This document shows positions 10,721 through 22,149 of a stretch of DNA of 64,000 nucleotides, piece by piece. Positions within the stretch are counted from its first letter, which is position 1; every line of letters starts with the position of its first letter. The translations under genes were made by a program, and so were the position numbers. A model generated the notes under the pieces. That model was not told the DNA's origin. It ran no database searches and saw only the letters and a program-made list of their open reading frames with translations. The stretch comes from Corylus avellana (lineage: Eukaryota > Streptophyta > Magnoliopsida > Fagales > Betulaceae): contig NC_081547.1 in NCBI RefSeq assembly GCF_901000735.1, forward strand, positions 27,329,382-27,393,381. The letters are read 5' to 3'.

Positions 10721-13365
10721 CAAATAGTGGACCAATCATACACTATTTAGTTAGTTAAAATTGAGCAGTTGAAATCTGGTTGAGAATTCAAATTCATTCA
10801 TTTGTTGATAATATTCACAATCTCAATGAGTTTTCAATTTTCATGAATGATAGGCAAAATTCCTTGACATTCGTTCCTCTAAATACACATGTGAAATAAT
10901 TTTCACATGATCTCCAATTCTCTCTTTCATTATATCAAGAGTGGTAAAGATCCTTCTTGTAATCTCTTTTTTCCTGTTCAATTACAAAAAAAAAAGTGCT
11001 CTACATATTTTATGCCTGTTAGACAAAGCAATACACCAAGAACAACTGCGAAAAAATAATAATATATGTAAAGTGTTATGGGCCACCGTAACAAGGGATG
11101 AATAATTAATAAGAACGATAGATTTGTGGTAGGATAATTCGAAGAATCCTGGGCCTCATAGTTTTAGGGTAGTACGAGGAATCCTAAACCTCTTAAAACA
11201 ACTAATAAAGTTGAATATTAACTTCTCATATATTTTATTGATTACTCTTAGGTTTATATAGATTATCACATAACAAAAATAGAAATACATATAAATAGAA
11301 AATATAATTCTAATGGGAGACAAATCCCATATTTTCTACTAGAAATATTGCTTTATGAGCAAGTTTCATATTTTCCTAATAAGAATAATAATACATAATT
11401 ACCTTATTTAATAATAATTCTAATATACTATTACCGGGTCATAGACCCGTAACAGTAAAGTGTAAATCTCTCAATTAAACACACACACAGATACAAACAC
11501 ATAACTCAAACTTTCCATCCCGTCGTAAAATAAATCATGTTGAAGTGAACGCTTCAACAGCATCACTAACCGCAGAAATTGGATCCAAATTGGTGGCTGA
11601 AAGAATGAGGTTGACACACGTTTCAGCCGCTATCGAGCAAATCTTCTTTCCTCTTGAGCTCCCTCTCCTTTGTTGTATTACGTCTTCCTCTAGAACCATG
11701 TTACTAATTGAATCAACCAAATCATTTTGTCCATTCTCAACCATATTCTCAAACATATTCTGCAAAACCGTGCTACTTGTATCAACCACATCATTTTGTC
11801 CATTCTCAGTCATATTCTGCAACACTGTGTTACTAATTGTATCAACCCAATCATTTTGTCCATTCTCAAGAATTGAGTCCTTCACACATGCCACATAATA
11901 GCAATATTCTCCACAAGTCGATTCATAGGACCACCCACTGAGCCCCTTTGATATTTCCATACTTCCACATTTTAGACACTCTGTTGAGATGTTTTCACTC
12001 AGGTGTAACATCACTCCATCATCAATTAAGGTAGGTGGAAGATTTGTAGAAGACGGGTCTTGTTGGGCCTGTGCTTCCTTGTTGAACCATTGTTGTCTAT
12101 ATATCTTTTCAATGGTGGGCTTGCAGATTAACTCCAGTCCTCTCAACTTCTTCTTAAACTCATCTACCTCCGCAAGCTGGATGCCATCTAACCAATGAAT
12201 CACCTGGTTAATAACAGCACCAATCGTCTTCTTACTAGCAGCGTGAAGCTTGCCACCAATCTTCTTATCATTGAGCATGTTCCTCATTTTGTAAGCATAC
12301 TTCTCCAAAGCCTCCTTAGCCCTAACCTTCTTCCTGTGCTCTTCGTCTTCAACCTTGTATTTCTCTGCATCTTGAACTATCCTTTCAATCTCGTCCTTGG
12401 ACAGCCTCGTCTTGTCATTGTTGATGGTGATCTTGCAAATTATGCCGGTGGTCTGCTCCACCGCAGAAACATTCAAAATACCATTGGCATCTATCTCAAA
12501 GCATACTTTAACATTAGCGACACCCTTGGGTGCTGGAGGAACGGAGGAAAGCATAAATTCTCCCAACTTATTGTTATCGACGGTTCTTGCTCTCTCACCC
12601 TCAAAAACAGGGAACAAAATACAAGTTTAGTTGTCAAACCCGGTGGTATAGTGTCGCTCCATCTTGGTGGGAGAGCAATGTGACCTTGTACGGCAAGGTA
12701 AAACAAGTTATATGACCAACTTTTTGAAGAAGTGATTTATTTTTTATCAAAATAATCTTCTTCTTTTTGTCGAGATTAAATTCTATGTGGATATGTAAAA
12801 CTTGTGATGGTGCTGAAATCCGCATAATTTATCACGCATTGTAAAAATACTTGAAATAACTAAACAAATAACTTAGAGGCGTCTCGAGGAAAACTTTCGA
12901 AAGACGACTCTGATTCCTAAATGTGACACTGTAAAAGATTTTGCTCTCAAATGAGTTTTTTTTTTTTTTTTTTTTTACAACATCAAGGTGAATGTGATCG
13001 ATTGAATGAGTGAGGGACTTACCTCTCATGCTACAATTTTGCCACATGTTACCTTCTGATTGGGGTTTTGTGTGGCTTGTTAGTGACTCATGGTCACAGG
13101 CTCTAGCAAGGGGTGTTCTCGATAATCCTCTGCTTGCTATGGCCCGTGGGCCAGTCGACATCAAGGCCGAAGAAGCTTGGTGCTCATTCACCGTTTCCGG
13201 CGTGGGTTTTCTAGCTAGGAAAAATGCTGACAATATCAAGATTTGGGTCCAATTTAGGTGAAGAGAATGATCGAGTGTTTTCTAGTCTAATTTTGTTCTC
13301 TGCAGCCGCGAGAAAGATACTCCTAGGCCAGTATGGGCCTGGGCTGATCAGCCTCCTTAACGGGT
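10180..13365 (+). repeat. Left arm of 3.2-kb near-identical inverted repeat
   Basis: Every position x here pairs with 58569-x in 45204-48389 on the opposite strand. Paired landmarks are the gene C reading frame, the solo LTR and the intron remnant. Only a few substitutions were noticed, for example CGGCAAGG versus CGGAAAGG near 12692. The right-arm copy ends at an N-gap on one side and at a small rearrangement on the other. Confidence 0.9.
11074..11454 (-). mobile_element. Solo LTR, 381 bp, just downstream of gene C
   Basis: It begins TGTTATGGGCC and ends CCCGTAACA, with TGTTA/TAACA inverted ends, and is flanked by GTAAAG on both sides (11068-11073 and 11455-11460). On the minus strand it holds TATATAAACC followed by CAATAAAAT, the order expected for an LTR promoter and polyadenylation signal. 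The small size suggests Copia. No internal retroelement sequence remains. Confidence 0.75.
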
Positions 13366-14186
13366 TATCTGGCTCAAGCCCTAGTGAGGCAATTGCCCCC
13401 ATTTCTCTGGCCGACAGAGTCACCGGTCAACTGTTAGGAATTGGAGATTTTAATTGTGGCAGCTGGATCCCCAAGGCGGCAAAGTATGGGCCTTTCACTC
13501 GCACATTCACATGGCTTACTTCCCCTTTTTGGTCCCTCTCACAAAGGATCGAGGAGTGTTTTTTTAGCAATCAAACGAATGAGTGAAGGGCATACTTTCC
13601 CTTTTTGGTATTTTGTTCTTGACTCCTGGTTACCAAATCAAGATTTGGGTCCAATTTAGGTGAAGAGAATGATCGGGTGTTTTTTTGGAGTATAATTATG
13701 TTCTCCTACAAGCACCTTTCAACTCTTGATCATCTTTTCCAAAACACAAGTGATCAAATGTTTTAAAATAAAGTTCTCTAGCCCCATGTAAGTGAAACTC
13801 TTCTACTTTGATCCATGTAAGTGACTTAATGCATGATATGATACATGATTTCGTGCTTAGCAATTAGCATGAGATAACTAAACAAGGGTGAAAAAAAAAA
13901 AAAAAAAAAAGGTGAGAAACACCAAAGAAAAAAAAAATAAAAAATAAAGAAAGAGAGAGAGGAGGACATTACCAAAAACAGAGTTAGCGGGGTTCCTGTA
14001 AACTTGGTTCTTGGCTGCATCACCGACCAAACGCTCTTTGTGAGTGAAGGCAACATAAGACGGTGTTGTCCTTTTACCCTGATCGTTGACTATGATCTCT
14101 ATTCCACCATTTTTCCACACTGCCACGCACGAGTACGTGGTTCCCAGATCAATCCCTATTGCTGAACACTCTGCTTTGCCGGCCAT
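11535..14186 (-). pseudogene. Gene C: HSP70-DC1 relative lacking most of the ATPase domain
   Basis: Exon 1 (13973-14186) is intact: 71 codons and a GT donor. The intron then runs without an acceptor straight into the middle of exon 2 near 12665, so ATPase residues from about 72 to the SBD are deleted. Just after the junction a Gln codon has become TAA (12627-12629). From 12617 an open frame of 360 codons remains: SBD-beta/lid 1-176 ending IYRQQ, DC1 half-domain 211-250 (CLKC, GWSYEST, YVAC with the usual His replaced by Tyr), three ENGQND repeats (251-310), and a hydrophobic tail 325-360. Such a long frame surviving without the N-terminal half is notable. A product starting at this internal Met would be an SBD-DC1 protein without ATPase. 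Translation is not shown by the sequence, so I call it a pseudogene with reserve. Confidence 0.75.
12650..13740. repeat. Gene C intron remnant and copy of the gene B intron repeat
   Basis: 12690-12830 matches the gene B intron at 6830-6970. 13000-13740 matches the internally duplicated block at 7140-7990, but lacks part of its second sub-unit (ACCAAATC joins AAGATTTGG). Genes B and C therefore share intron history distinct from the other paralogues. Confidence 0.6.
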
Positions 14187-14275
14187 TATCGACGTCTAGA
14201 AGATGACGGAAATGAAGAAGCTGAAGGAACTCTCTGAGTCAACGGCACTGGATGGTTCAAGATGGTTAATCACTT

Positions 14276-14284
14276 CATTTATAG
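14276..14284 (-). promoter_or_regulatory. TATA box of gene C
   Basis: The minus strand reads GCTATAAATG about 95 bp upstream of the gene C ATG. This spacing gives a leader of roughly 60-70 bases, as in gene G. Confidence 0.5.
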
Positions 14285-14289
14285 CAAGT

Positions 14290-16470
14290 TGGACCGCGTG
14301 AGTTTGATAATTTTAGTCCACGATCGTGCAGGGTCATTTTCCGCAAAATCCAGCTCCACAAAGGGCAGGAATCTTTGTTTGTCTTCTTGAACGAAACCGC
14401 GTGGGCTTGACTGTAATTCTAATCCAATTTATTAGAATTTTAATTTGTGAAAACTGTATTTGCAAGCAACTCAACTGGAACTGGAACTGGAAAGAAGGAA
14501 CGGCTAGAAACACTTGGAAAAGTAGTTACCAAATCTGTTTTTATAATTTACATTGGGCGTCATGGTTACACATTCAAGCAAATAAAATATTATTTTCTTT
14601 TCAGAAGTTTGTTTAAAGGAAAACCATGTTGCTGAACAGTTTGTCTCCCAACTCTAATGTTCATGGCAAAATAAAATATCCACGAGTTCATATTAGAATT
14701 TGATTAATCCATGGCTTAAAGCTAAAACAGCCGTTCATATGAAGTTCTTAAAATATAAATTATTTTCATATTTTTAATATATAAATCAGCTTGGAAAAAC
14801 CTAATTATTAGCGTATTAAGAAATATTGGAATGAAATACAATGATTCAATGGTGTTGTTAATTGTTATGTGACTTGGTCTTCATCAAGTCATGAAGTCGG
14901 CCAGCTGTGTTTTGTTCTTTCCATGTTGGTTTTTGAAAGTCTAAAGCAACATGAATTTGAAGTCTTGTCCTTATCAAACTTGGAGTTCCTCTCCAACACA
15001 ATTGGGAATCTTCCCTTTACAACATTATGGCTTAGTGTAAAAAATAATTGATGTGATATAAAAAACAAAAAAATTGAGAAGTTGAATTTTTTGAAGAATA
15101 GTATCGAACATTAAGGTTTTTTTTGCCAAACAGGCCTTAAATCTCTTGCTTTTGACAACTGAGCTCCTTATAAAAGGAGTGCTGCCCATCTTGATTTAAT
15201 TAACCCCAAACAAAAAGGGGAATTTCAAATCACCTCTTGTTCTCTCATGGCTTAGTGAACAGTAAAGCACTTAGAGTAAAAATAAAGTTTTCTTTTGTTA
15301 TTATTCTCTTTTGTGTAAGAGTGAGATTTTGATGTATTAGAGCTTTGAACTTTGAGTATTTTTCTCCGCTACTCTTTGTACGTCATATTTTGATAAAATA
15401 TCAGGCGGGAAAGGAGTGAGTATTGTGTGCAAACGTTGCCTCCAGCGGAGAGTATATTGATGGGGCTAAGCAGAAACAAGCTGAGAAAGAATGAAATATG
15501 TTCTTTTAGCCACCACGTTGGAACCCATATTTTATTCAGGACGAGCGATGGCCTAGCTTTGAAGCCAAATCCAGTTTGAGCATGATTTGAACATTTTTGC
15601 TTGTGGGTTTGTTTGAAATACAATTTTGCTAGTTTTGGTTGATATTTACAACATGCCTCAAATCCAAATCCAATTTATTAGGATTTAATTTTGGGAAACT
15701 GCATAAATGCAAGCAACCCAATTGGAAAGAACGAACAGCTGGGCTTCGGCATTGAGGCTAAAAGTCGAAATGCAAGAATTTTTTTTGATTCAGTTTTCAA
15801 AGTGTCATGTATTTTTAAATGTATAAGAAGCAAAAAAAATTTTGCTAATGTTATTAAAAAAAGTATAAGAGAAGGCACATGCTATTAAAAAATATACATT
15901 TTTACGTGCTAAGAGATAAATGCATTTGTAAAACAAAATTTCTTTACTTTTCGAGATTTGAGTTGAAGGAAAAGACAGTTAAATGCCTTTCTATTAGCTA
16001 AAAGTTGCTTGCTTAAATGAAAATCACAAAAAAAAAAAAAAAAAAAAAATCCTTGACCTCGATCAACTCAAAATTTGAGATGATGGTGTAACTTAAAAAA
16101 AATTGCAAATAATTAATATTTCAAACAACTAGGAGAATAAAAAGCAAAGAAAAGAACCGACACATACGATTTTACACTAAAACAGCCGATTCAACAGCTG
16201 GGCTACGGCTATTTACTTTCCCTGTTATCAGCTAAAAACTCCGAATAAACTTAAAAGTTGATGTTTTAAATCGCAATGAAACATTAACATTCGCACCAAT
16301 CCATCAATAACAAAACCATATATAAAGCAAACATCATATTTCACCTTTTCCAATTGCTACCAGACAAAGTCACGTCAAAACATAAGTCGGGAAACTATTG
16401 CACTGATATGGTCCTATTAACGGACTCTAATTGTCATCATCAAAATAATTGTCTTCTATTTTATGAGACG
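14290..16470. other. Intergenic, gene C 5' flank to gene D 3' flank
   Basis: No gene was recognised. From 14886 rightward this is the start of the tandem unit repeated from 20559. Sequence at 15030-15260 recurs in inverted orientation at 43330-43590. An A tract lies at 16028-16049. Confidence 0.4.
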
Positions 16471-16476
16471 ACCTGC

Positions 16477-19400
16477 TCAATTTCTAGATATCTTCGCAAT
16501 GATGGGATTGCAGATAAACTCAAGTCCAATCAGCTTGTCCTTAAACTCATCTGCCCCCGCATGTTGAATACCATCTAACCAATGAATCACGTGCTTAATA
16601 GCAGCTTCAATCTTCTCCTTATCAGCAGCCTCAAGCTTTTCACCATTCTTCTTGTCATTGACAATGTTCCTCATTTTGTACGTATACTTCTCCAAAGCTT
16701 CCTTAGCCCTAACCTTCTTCTTGTACTTATCATCTTCAACTTCGTATCTCTCTGCGTCATGGACCATCCTATGAATCTCTTCCGTGGATAATGAACCCTT
16801 GTAATTTGTAATTGTGATCTTGCAACTCATGCCACTGGACTGCTCCATAGCAGAAACATTCAAGATACCATTAGCATCTATCTCAAAGAATACTTTAAAC
16901 TTAGTGACACCCTTGGGCGCTGCAGGAAGGCGGGAAAGCCTAAATTCCCCCAACCAGTTGTTATCCACAACTCTTGGTCGCTCACCCTCATAAACCGAGA
17001 CCAAAACAGAAGTTTGGTTGTCATACAAAGTGAAGTAGTCCCGTTCCATCTTGGTTGGAATGGCGGTATTCCTTGGAATAACAACGGACATATCACCTTC
17101 TGATCTTACACTCACCCCAAGGGACAAAGGGGTGACATCCAAGAGCACAATGTGCCGAACTTTTACATTACCCATACCAACCATGTTTGCAGCTTGAACA
17201 GCTGCTCCATACGCCACAGCTTCATCTGGGTTGATGCTCTTGTTAAGCTGCTTTCCATCAAACAAGTCCTGCAATAGCTCCTGCACCTTGGGAATTCTCG
17301 AAGAACCACCCGTAAGAACAACATCATGGACTCCACTCTTGTCCATCTTAGCATCAGTCAAACACTTCTCCACAAGCTCAATAGACTTCCTGAACAAGTC
17401 CATATTGAGTTCTGAGAATCTTGCACGGGTAATACTTGAGGAGAAATCAATACCAATATATAAAGAATCAACTTCAATGGTAGTCTCAGCTGCAGAAGAA
17501 AGAATCCTTTTTGCTCTCTCACAAGCAGTTCTCAACCTCCTGAGAGCTTTGGCATTTCCGCTAATATCTTCCTTGTGCTGCCTCTTAAATATTTTAACAA
17601 AGTGCTTTAACATTCTATTGTCAAAGTCTTCACCTCCAAGGTGAGTGTCTCCGGCAACGGCCTTCACTTCAAAAGTACTTTCGTCAATTGTAAGTAAAGA
17701 GACGTCTGCAGTACCACCACCCAAATCAAAGATTAATACATTTCTCTTATCATTGGCCACAATGTCAAGACCATAGGCAATGGCTGCGGCTGTTGGTTCA
17801 TTGATTATTCGCATGACATTGAGCCCTGCAATGCCTCCAGCATCCTTTGTGGCTTTGCGCTGTGAGTCATTGAAGTAGGCTGGGACAGTGACTACAACAT
17901 TCTTAACAGTTGTTCCAAGATAAGCCTCTGCAATCTCACGCATCTTTTTAAGGACCATAGATGAGATTTCCTCTGCAGAAAAATGTTTCTCTTCACCCTT
18001 ATAAGTGACCACAATCATAGGCTTGTCGGCAGGACCTTCAATGACCTTGAATGGCCAAAGCTTGATATCATTTTGAACTAAAGAATCACTAAATCTCCTA
18101 CCAATCAACCGCTTTGCATCTACAAAATAAATAAGAGAAAAATGATAAAATGATTCAACAAAACTAAATTAAAAGATCATGTAACCTCATCGGAGAAAGT
18201 AAAACAATTTATATTGTCAATTTTTTTAAGAAGTGTCTATTTTCGTCAAAATCGTCTATTTTTTTTAGGTGAAGATCAAATTCGATGGCGATTTGAAATA
18301 TGTGGAACCGTTACCAACACTAGTATATGATTGGCTGTAAGTTTATTTTATTTGTTATTATTTTTATAAAAAAAACAGTCATAGAGAAAGTGCATCTAAT
18401 TTATAGTTTTTAGGTCCAAACCTCTAATAACAAATACAAAGGATTAAAATAAACACTTAACAATGGGCTTATATATATATATAAAGAGGAGAACCTTGTA
18501 TGCATGACCTACCAATTAGATGTGGTACTGTGTTAATTTATCCAAATTACTCCTAAAATTAAAATATATATGAAAACTAAAATTTTCTTTTTTTTTTATA
18601 AAGAAAAAAAAGGAAGCTAGGCTCACGGTTGGGTGAACCATCCCCGCTCCTTAAGGTTGAGAGGTTGGTTCTGCCACCCCTCAAGGCTGAGGGGGTGATC
18701 AACTATGCCCTTAGCCTTCCTTTTATTTCTTTTAATTTTAAGAAAGAAAAATTAAAGTTTTTTCAATAATTTTTTGGGAGTAATTTGAATGTTTAAAAGA
18801 AAAAACAATGATCAATTTTCCTTCCAATGTAATGTCAAAAGCCAATAGGGACCATAGTTTGTAAATGAGTGATAATTCGAAAGGGCTAAGTATACTTTTT
18901 TAAAAAAAAGTTTGAAGGTATTTTTATGAAAGATGTGTCAGTTTGGAGGGTTATATGTAGTTTCTCAAAAGATTAAATATATGATCAATTTTCTTGATTT
19001 TTTGTTACTAAGATTATCTATTTTTTGAAAAGAGTAAGGTAAGTTATTATAAAGTCAGTGCTCTCCATCACCGTCCTTTAATTTCTATTAAAAAATAAAA
19101 ATAAAAATCTGTTCGATTCCTATAAAAGGTTCTGTTTTTGGCTTTAGACATTTTTGGAGATGAAACTAGAAGAATGCAATCAGATATACCCAGGAATAAT
19201 CAGATTCTTAAATACTACCAGATAAGAGATTCATAAATTTGGACGTAAAAGAGCTAATTAAGATGGCTATATACTAAAAATTACCAAAGATGGAGTTTGT
19301 GGGATTCCTGGCGACCTGATTCTTGGCTGCATCACCCACCAAACGCTCTTTGTCAGTAAATGCAACATAAGACGGCGTCATCCGGTTGCCCTGATCATTC

Positions 19401-19498
19401 GCTATGATCTCCACTCGATCATTCTTCCACACTGCCACGCACGAGTATGTCGTCCCCAGATCAATCCCTATCGCTGGGCCCTCTCCCTCGCCGGCCAT
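16477..19498 (-). CDS. Gene D: HSP70, EEVD-less, 618 residues
   Basis: Exon 1 is 19285-19498 and exon 2 is 16477-18119; the intron of 1,165 bp splits the Asp72 codon. The full ATPase domain is open: DLGTTYS 13-19, [27 protein letters not shown] at 203-212 (Ala209 replaces the usual Phe), [12 protein letters not shown], linker [13 protein letters not shown]-beta with [10 protein letters not shown] and the helical lid follow. The protein ends [10 protein letters not shown], about 30 residues short of typical cytosolic HSP70s and without EEVD. EEVD normally docks TPR co-chaperones such as HOP and CHIP, so this copy should not use that route. A TATAAAG box lies 60 bp upstream. The gene is one half of a recent tandem pair with gene E. 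It may be active, but divergence from canonical motifs leaves open a specialised or decaying role. Confidence 0.92.
18617..18705. repeat. GC-rich hairpin repeat in gene D intron
   Basis: Same family as 1196-1289. The core stem is CCCTCA-AGGC-TGAGGG, with near-inverted AAAAGGAAGCTAGG and CCTTAGCCTTCCTTTT at its edges. Confidence 0.55.
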
Positions 19499-19554
19499 TC
19501 TCGACTCCCAGAACGATCACGAAACTGAAGTAGCTGACAGGTTGAAGATGATCA

Positions 19555-19563
19555 CTTTATAGG
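19555..19563 (-). promoter_or_regulatory. TATA box of gene D
   Basis: The minus strand reads CCTATAAAG, 57-65 bp upstream of the ATG. Upstream, CTTCTTGAGCAAGGAAGC resembles an imperfect heat-shock element (TTC..GA[A]..GGAA); that reading is weak. Confidence 0.5.
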
Positions 19564-19795
19564 ACTTTTGCTTCCTTGCTCAAGAAGTAGACACAGTTTT
19601 CAAAAGCTACTTAAAGAAAAAAGAGAATCTTATTAAAGATATATCGCACCAGCTTCTATTGGTTGAGGGATTTCATGAAATGACTTTCATTCATTTCTAA
19701 TTTAAAGCTAGTACGGATTTTACTTTATCCATTTTCCTTTTTTGATGCTGGGTGTCTAATTTCTTTTGTTTCGTGGCTTTATTTAAATCAACCAT

Positions 19796-19895
19796 NNNNN
19801 NNNNNNNNNNNNNNNNNNNNNNNNNNNNNNNNNNNNNNNNNNNNNNNNNNNNNNNNNNNNNNNNNNNNNNNNNNNNNNNNNNNNNNNNNNNNNNN
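19796..19895. other. Assembly gap, 100 N
   Basis: Run of exactly 100 N between the gene D 5' flank and a 464-bp contig. Confidence 0.99.
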
Positions 19896-20359
19896 CAACT
19901 GGAAAGAACGAACAGGTGGGCTTCGGCATTGAGGCTAAAAGTTGAAATGCAAGATTTTTTTTTTTATTCAGTTTTCAAAAGTGTCATGTATTTTTAAATG
20001 TATAAGAAGCAAATATTTTTTTGTTAATGTTATTAAAAAAAGTATATGAGAAGTCACATGCTATTAAAAAATATACATTTTTACGTGCTAAGAGATATAT
20101 GCACTTGTAAAAACAAAATTTCTTTACTTTTAGAGATTTGAGTTGAAGGAAAAGACAGTTAAATGCCTTTCTATTAGCTAAAAGTTGCTTGCTTAAATGA
20201 AAATATCAAAAAAAAAAAAAAAACCCTTGACCTCAACTCAAAATTTGAGATGATGGTGTAACTTAAAAAAAATTGCAAATAATTAATATTTCAAACAACT
20301 AGGAGAATAAAAAGCAAAGAAAAGAACCGACACATAGGATTTTACACTAAAACAGCCGA
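19896..20359 (+). repeat. Third partial copy of the gene D/E downstream flank
   Basis: A 464-bp contig bounded by gaps. It corresponds to about 15716-16189 and 21389-21862 but carries several substitutions, such as AACAGGTGGGC for AACAGCTGGGC. It is therefore not the same molecule as either. It may be the 3' flank of another, unassembled HSP70 copy. Confidence 0.6.
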
Positions 20360-20558
20360 NNNNNNNNNNNNNNNNNNNNNNNNNNNNNNNNNNNNNNNNN
20401 NNNNNNNNNNNNNNNNNNNNNNNNNNNNNNNNNNNNNNNNNNNNNNNNNNNNNNNNNNNNNNNNNNNNNNNNNNNNNNNNNNNNNNNNNNNNNNNNNNNN
20501 NNNNNNNNNNNNNNNNNNNNNNNNNNNNNNNNNNNNNNNNNNNNNNNNNNNNNNNNNN
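20360..20558. other. Assembly gap, 199 N
   Basis: Run of 199 N, the only gap here not 100 long. The gene E tandem unit begins directly after it. Confidence 0.99.
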
Positions 20559-22149
20559 AAGTCATGAAGTCGGCCAGCTGTGTTTTGTTCTTTCCATGTT
20601 GGTTTTTGAAAGTCTAAAGCAACATGAATTTGAAGTCTTGTCCTTATCAAACTTGGAGTTCCTCTCCAACACAATTGGGAATCTTCCCTTTACAACATTA
20701 TGGCTTAGTGTAAAAAATAATTGATGTGATATAAAAAACAAAAAAATTGAGAAGTTGAATTTTTTGAAGAATAGTATCGAACATTAAGGTTTTTTTTGCC
20801 AAACAGGCCTTAAATCTCTTGCTTTTGACAACTGAGCTCCTTATAAAAGGAGTGCTGCCCATCTTGATTTAATTAACCCCAAACAAAAAGGGGAATTTCA
20901 AATCACCTCTTGTTCTCTCATGGCTTAGTGAACAGTAAAGCACTTAGAGTAAAAATAAAGTTTTCTTTTGTTATTATTCTCTTTTGTGTAAGAGTGAGAT
21001 TTTGATGTATTAGAGCTTTGAACTTTGAGTATTTTTCTCCGCTACTCTTTGTACGTCATATTTTGATAAAATATCAGGCGGGAAAGGAGTGAGTATTGTG
21101 TGCAAACGTTGCCTCCAGCGGAGAGTATATTGATGGGGCTAAGCAGAAACAAGCTGAGAAAGAATGAAATATGTTCTTTTAGCCACCACGTTGGAACCCA
21201 TATTTTATTCAGGACGAGCGATGGCCTAGCTTTGAAGCCAAATCCAGTTTGAGCATGATTTGAACATTTTTGCTTGTGGGTTTGTTTGAAATACAATTTT
21301 GCTAGTTTTGGTTGATATTTACAACATGCCTCAAATCCAAATCCAATTTATTAGGATTTAATTTTGGGAAACTGCATAAATGCAAGCAACCCAATTGGAA
21401 AGAACGAACAGCTGGGCTTCGGCATTGAGGCTAAAAGTCGAAATGCAAGAATTTTTTTTGATTCAGTTTTCAAAGTGTCATGTATTTTTAAATGTATAAG
21501 AAGCAAAAAAAATTTTGCTAATGTTATTAAAAAAAGTATAAGAGAAGGCACATGCTATTAAAAAATATACATTTTTACGTGCTAAGAGATAAATGCATTT
21601 GTAAAACAAAATTTCTTTACTTTTCGAGATTTGAGTTGAAGGAAAAGACAGTTAAATGCCTTTCTATTAGCTAAAAGTTGCTTGCTTAAATGAAAATCAC
21701 AAAAAAAAAAAAAAAAAAAAAATCCTTGACCTCGATCAACTCAAAATTTGAGATGATGGTGTAACTTAAAAAAAATTGCAAATAATTAATATTTCAAACA
21801 ACTAGGAGAATAAAAAGCAAAGAAAAGAACCGACACATACGATTTTACACTAAAACAGCCGATTCAACAGCTGGGCTACGGCTATTTACTTTCCCTGTTA
21901 TCAGCTAAAAACTCCGAATAAACTTAAAAGTTGATGTTTTAAATCGCAATGAAACATTAACATTCGCACCAATCCATCAATAACAAAACCATATATAAAG
22001 CAAACATCATATTTCACCTTTTCCAATTGCTACCAGACAAAGTCACGTCAAAACATAAGTCGGGAAACTATTGCACTGATATGGTCCTATTAACGGACTC
22101 TAATTGTCATCATCAAAATAATTGTCTTCTATTTTATGAGACGACCTGC

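Larger units (their letters stand above)
14886..19795 (+). repeat. Tandem unit 1 (gene D unit)
   Basis: This matches 20559-25563 with a constant offset of 5,673 bp across the 3' flank and exon 2, rising to 5,767 after an intron length difference. Visible identity is about 99 percent. It carries gene D plus both flanks. Confidence 0.85.
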
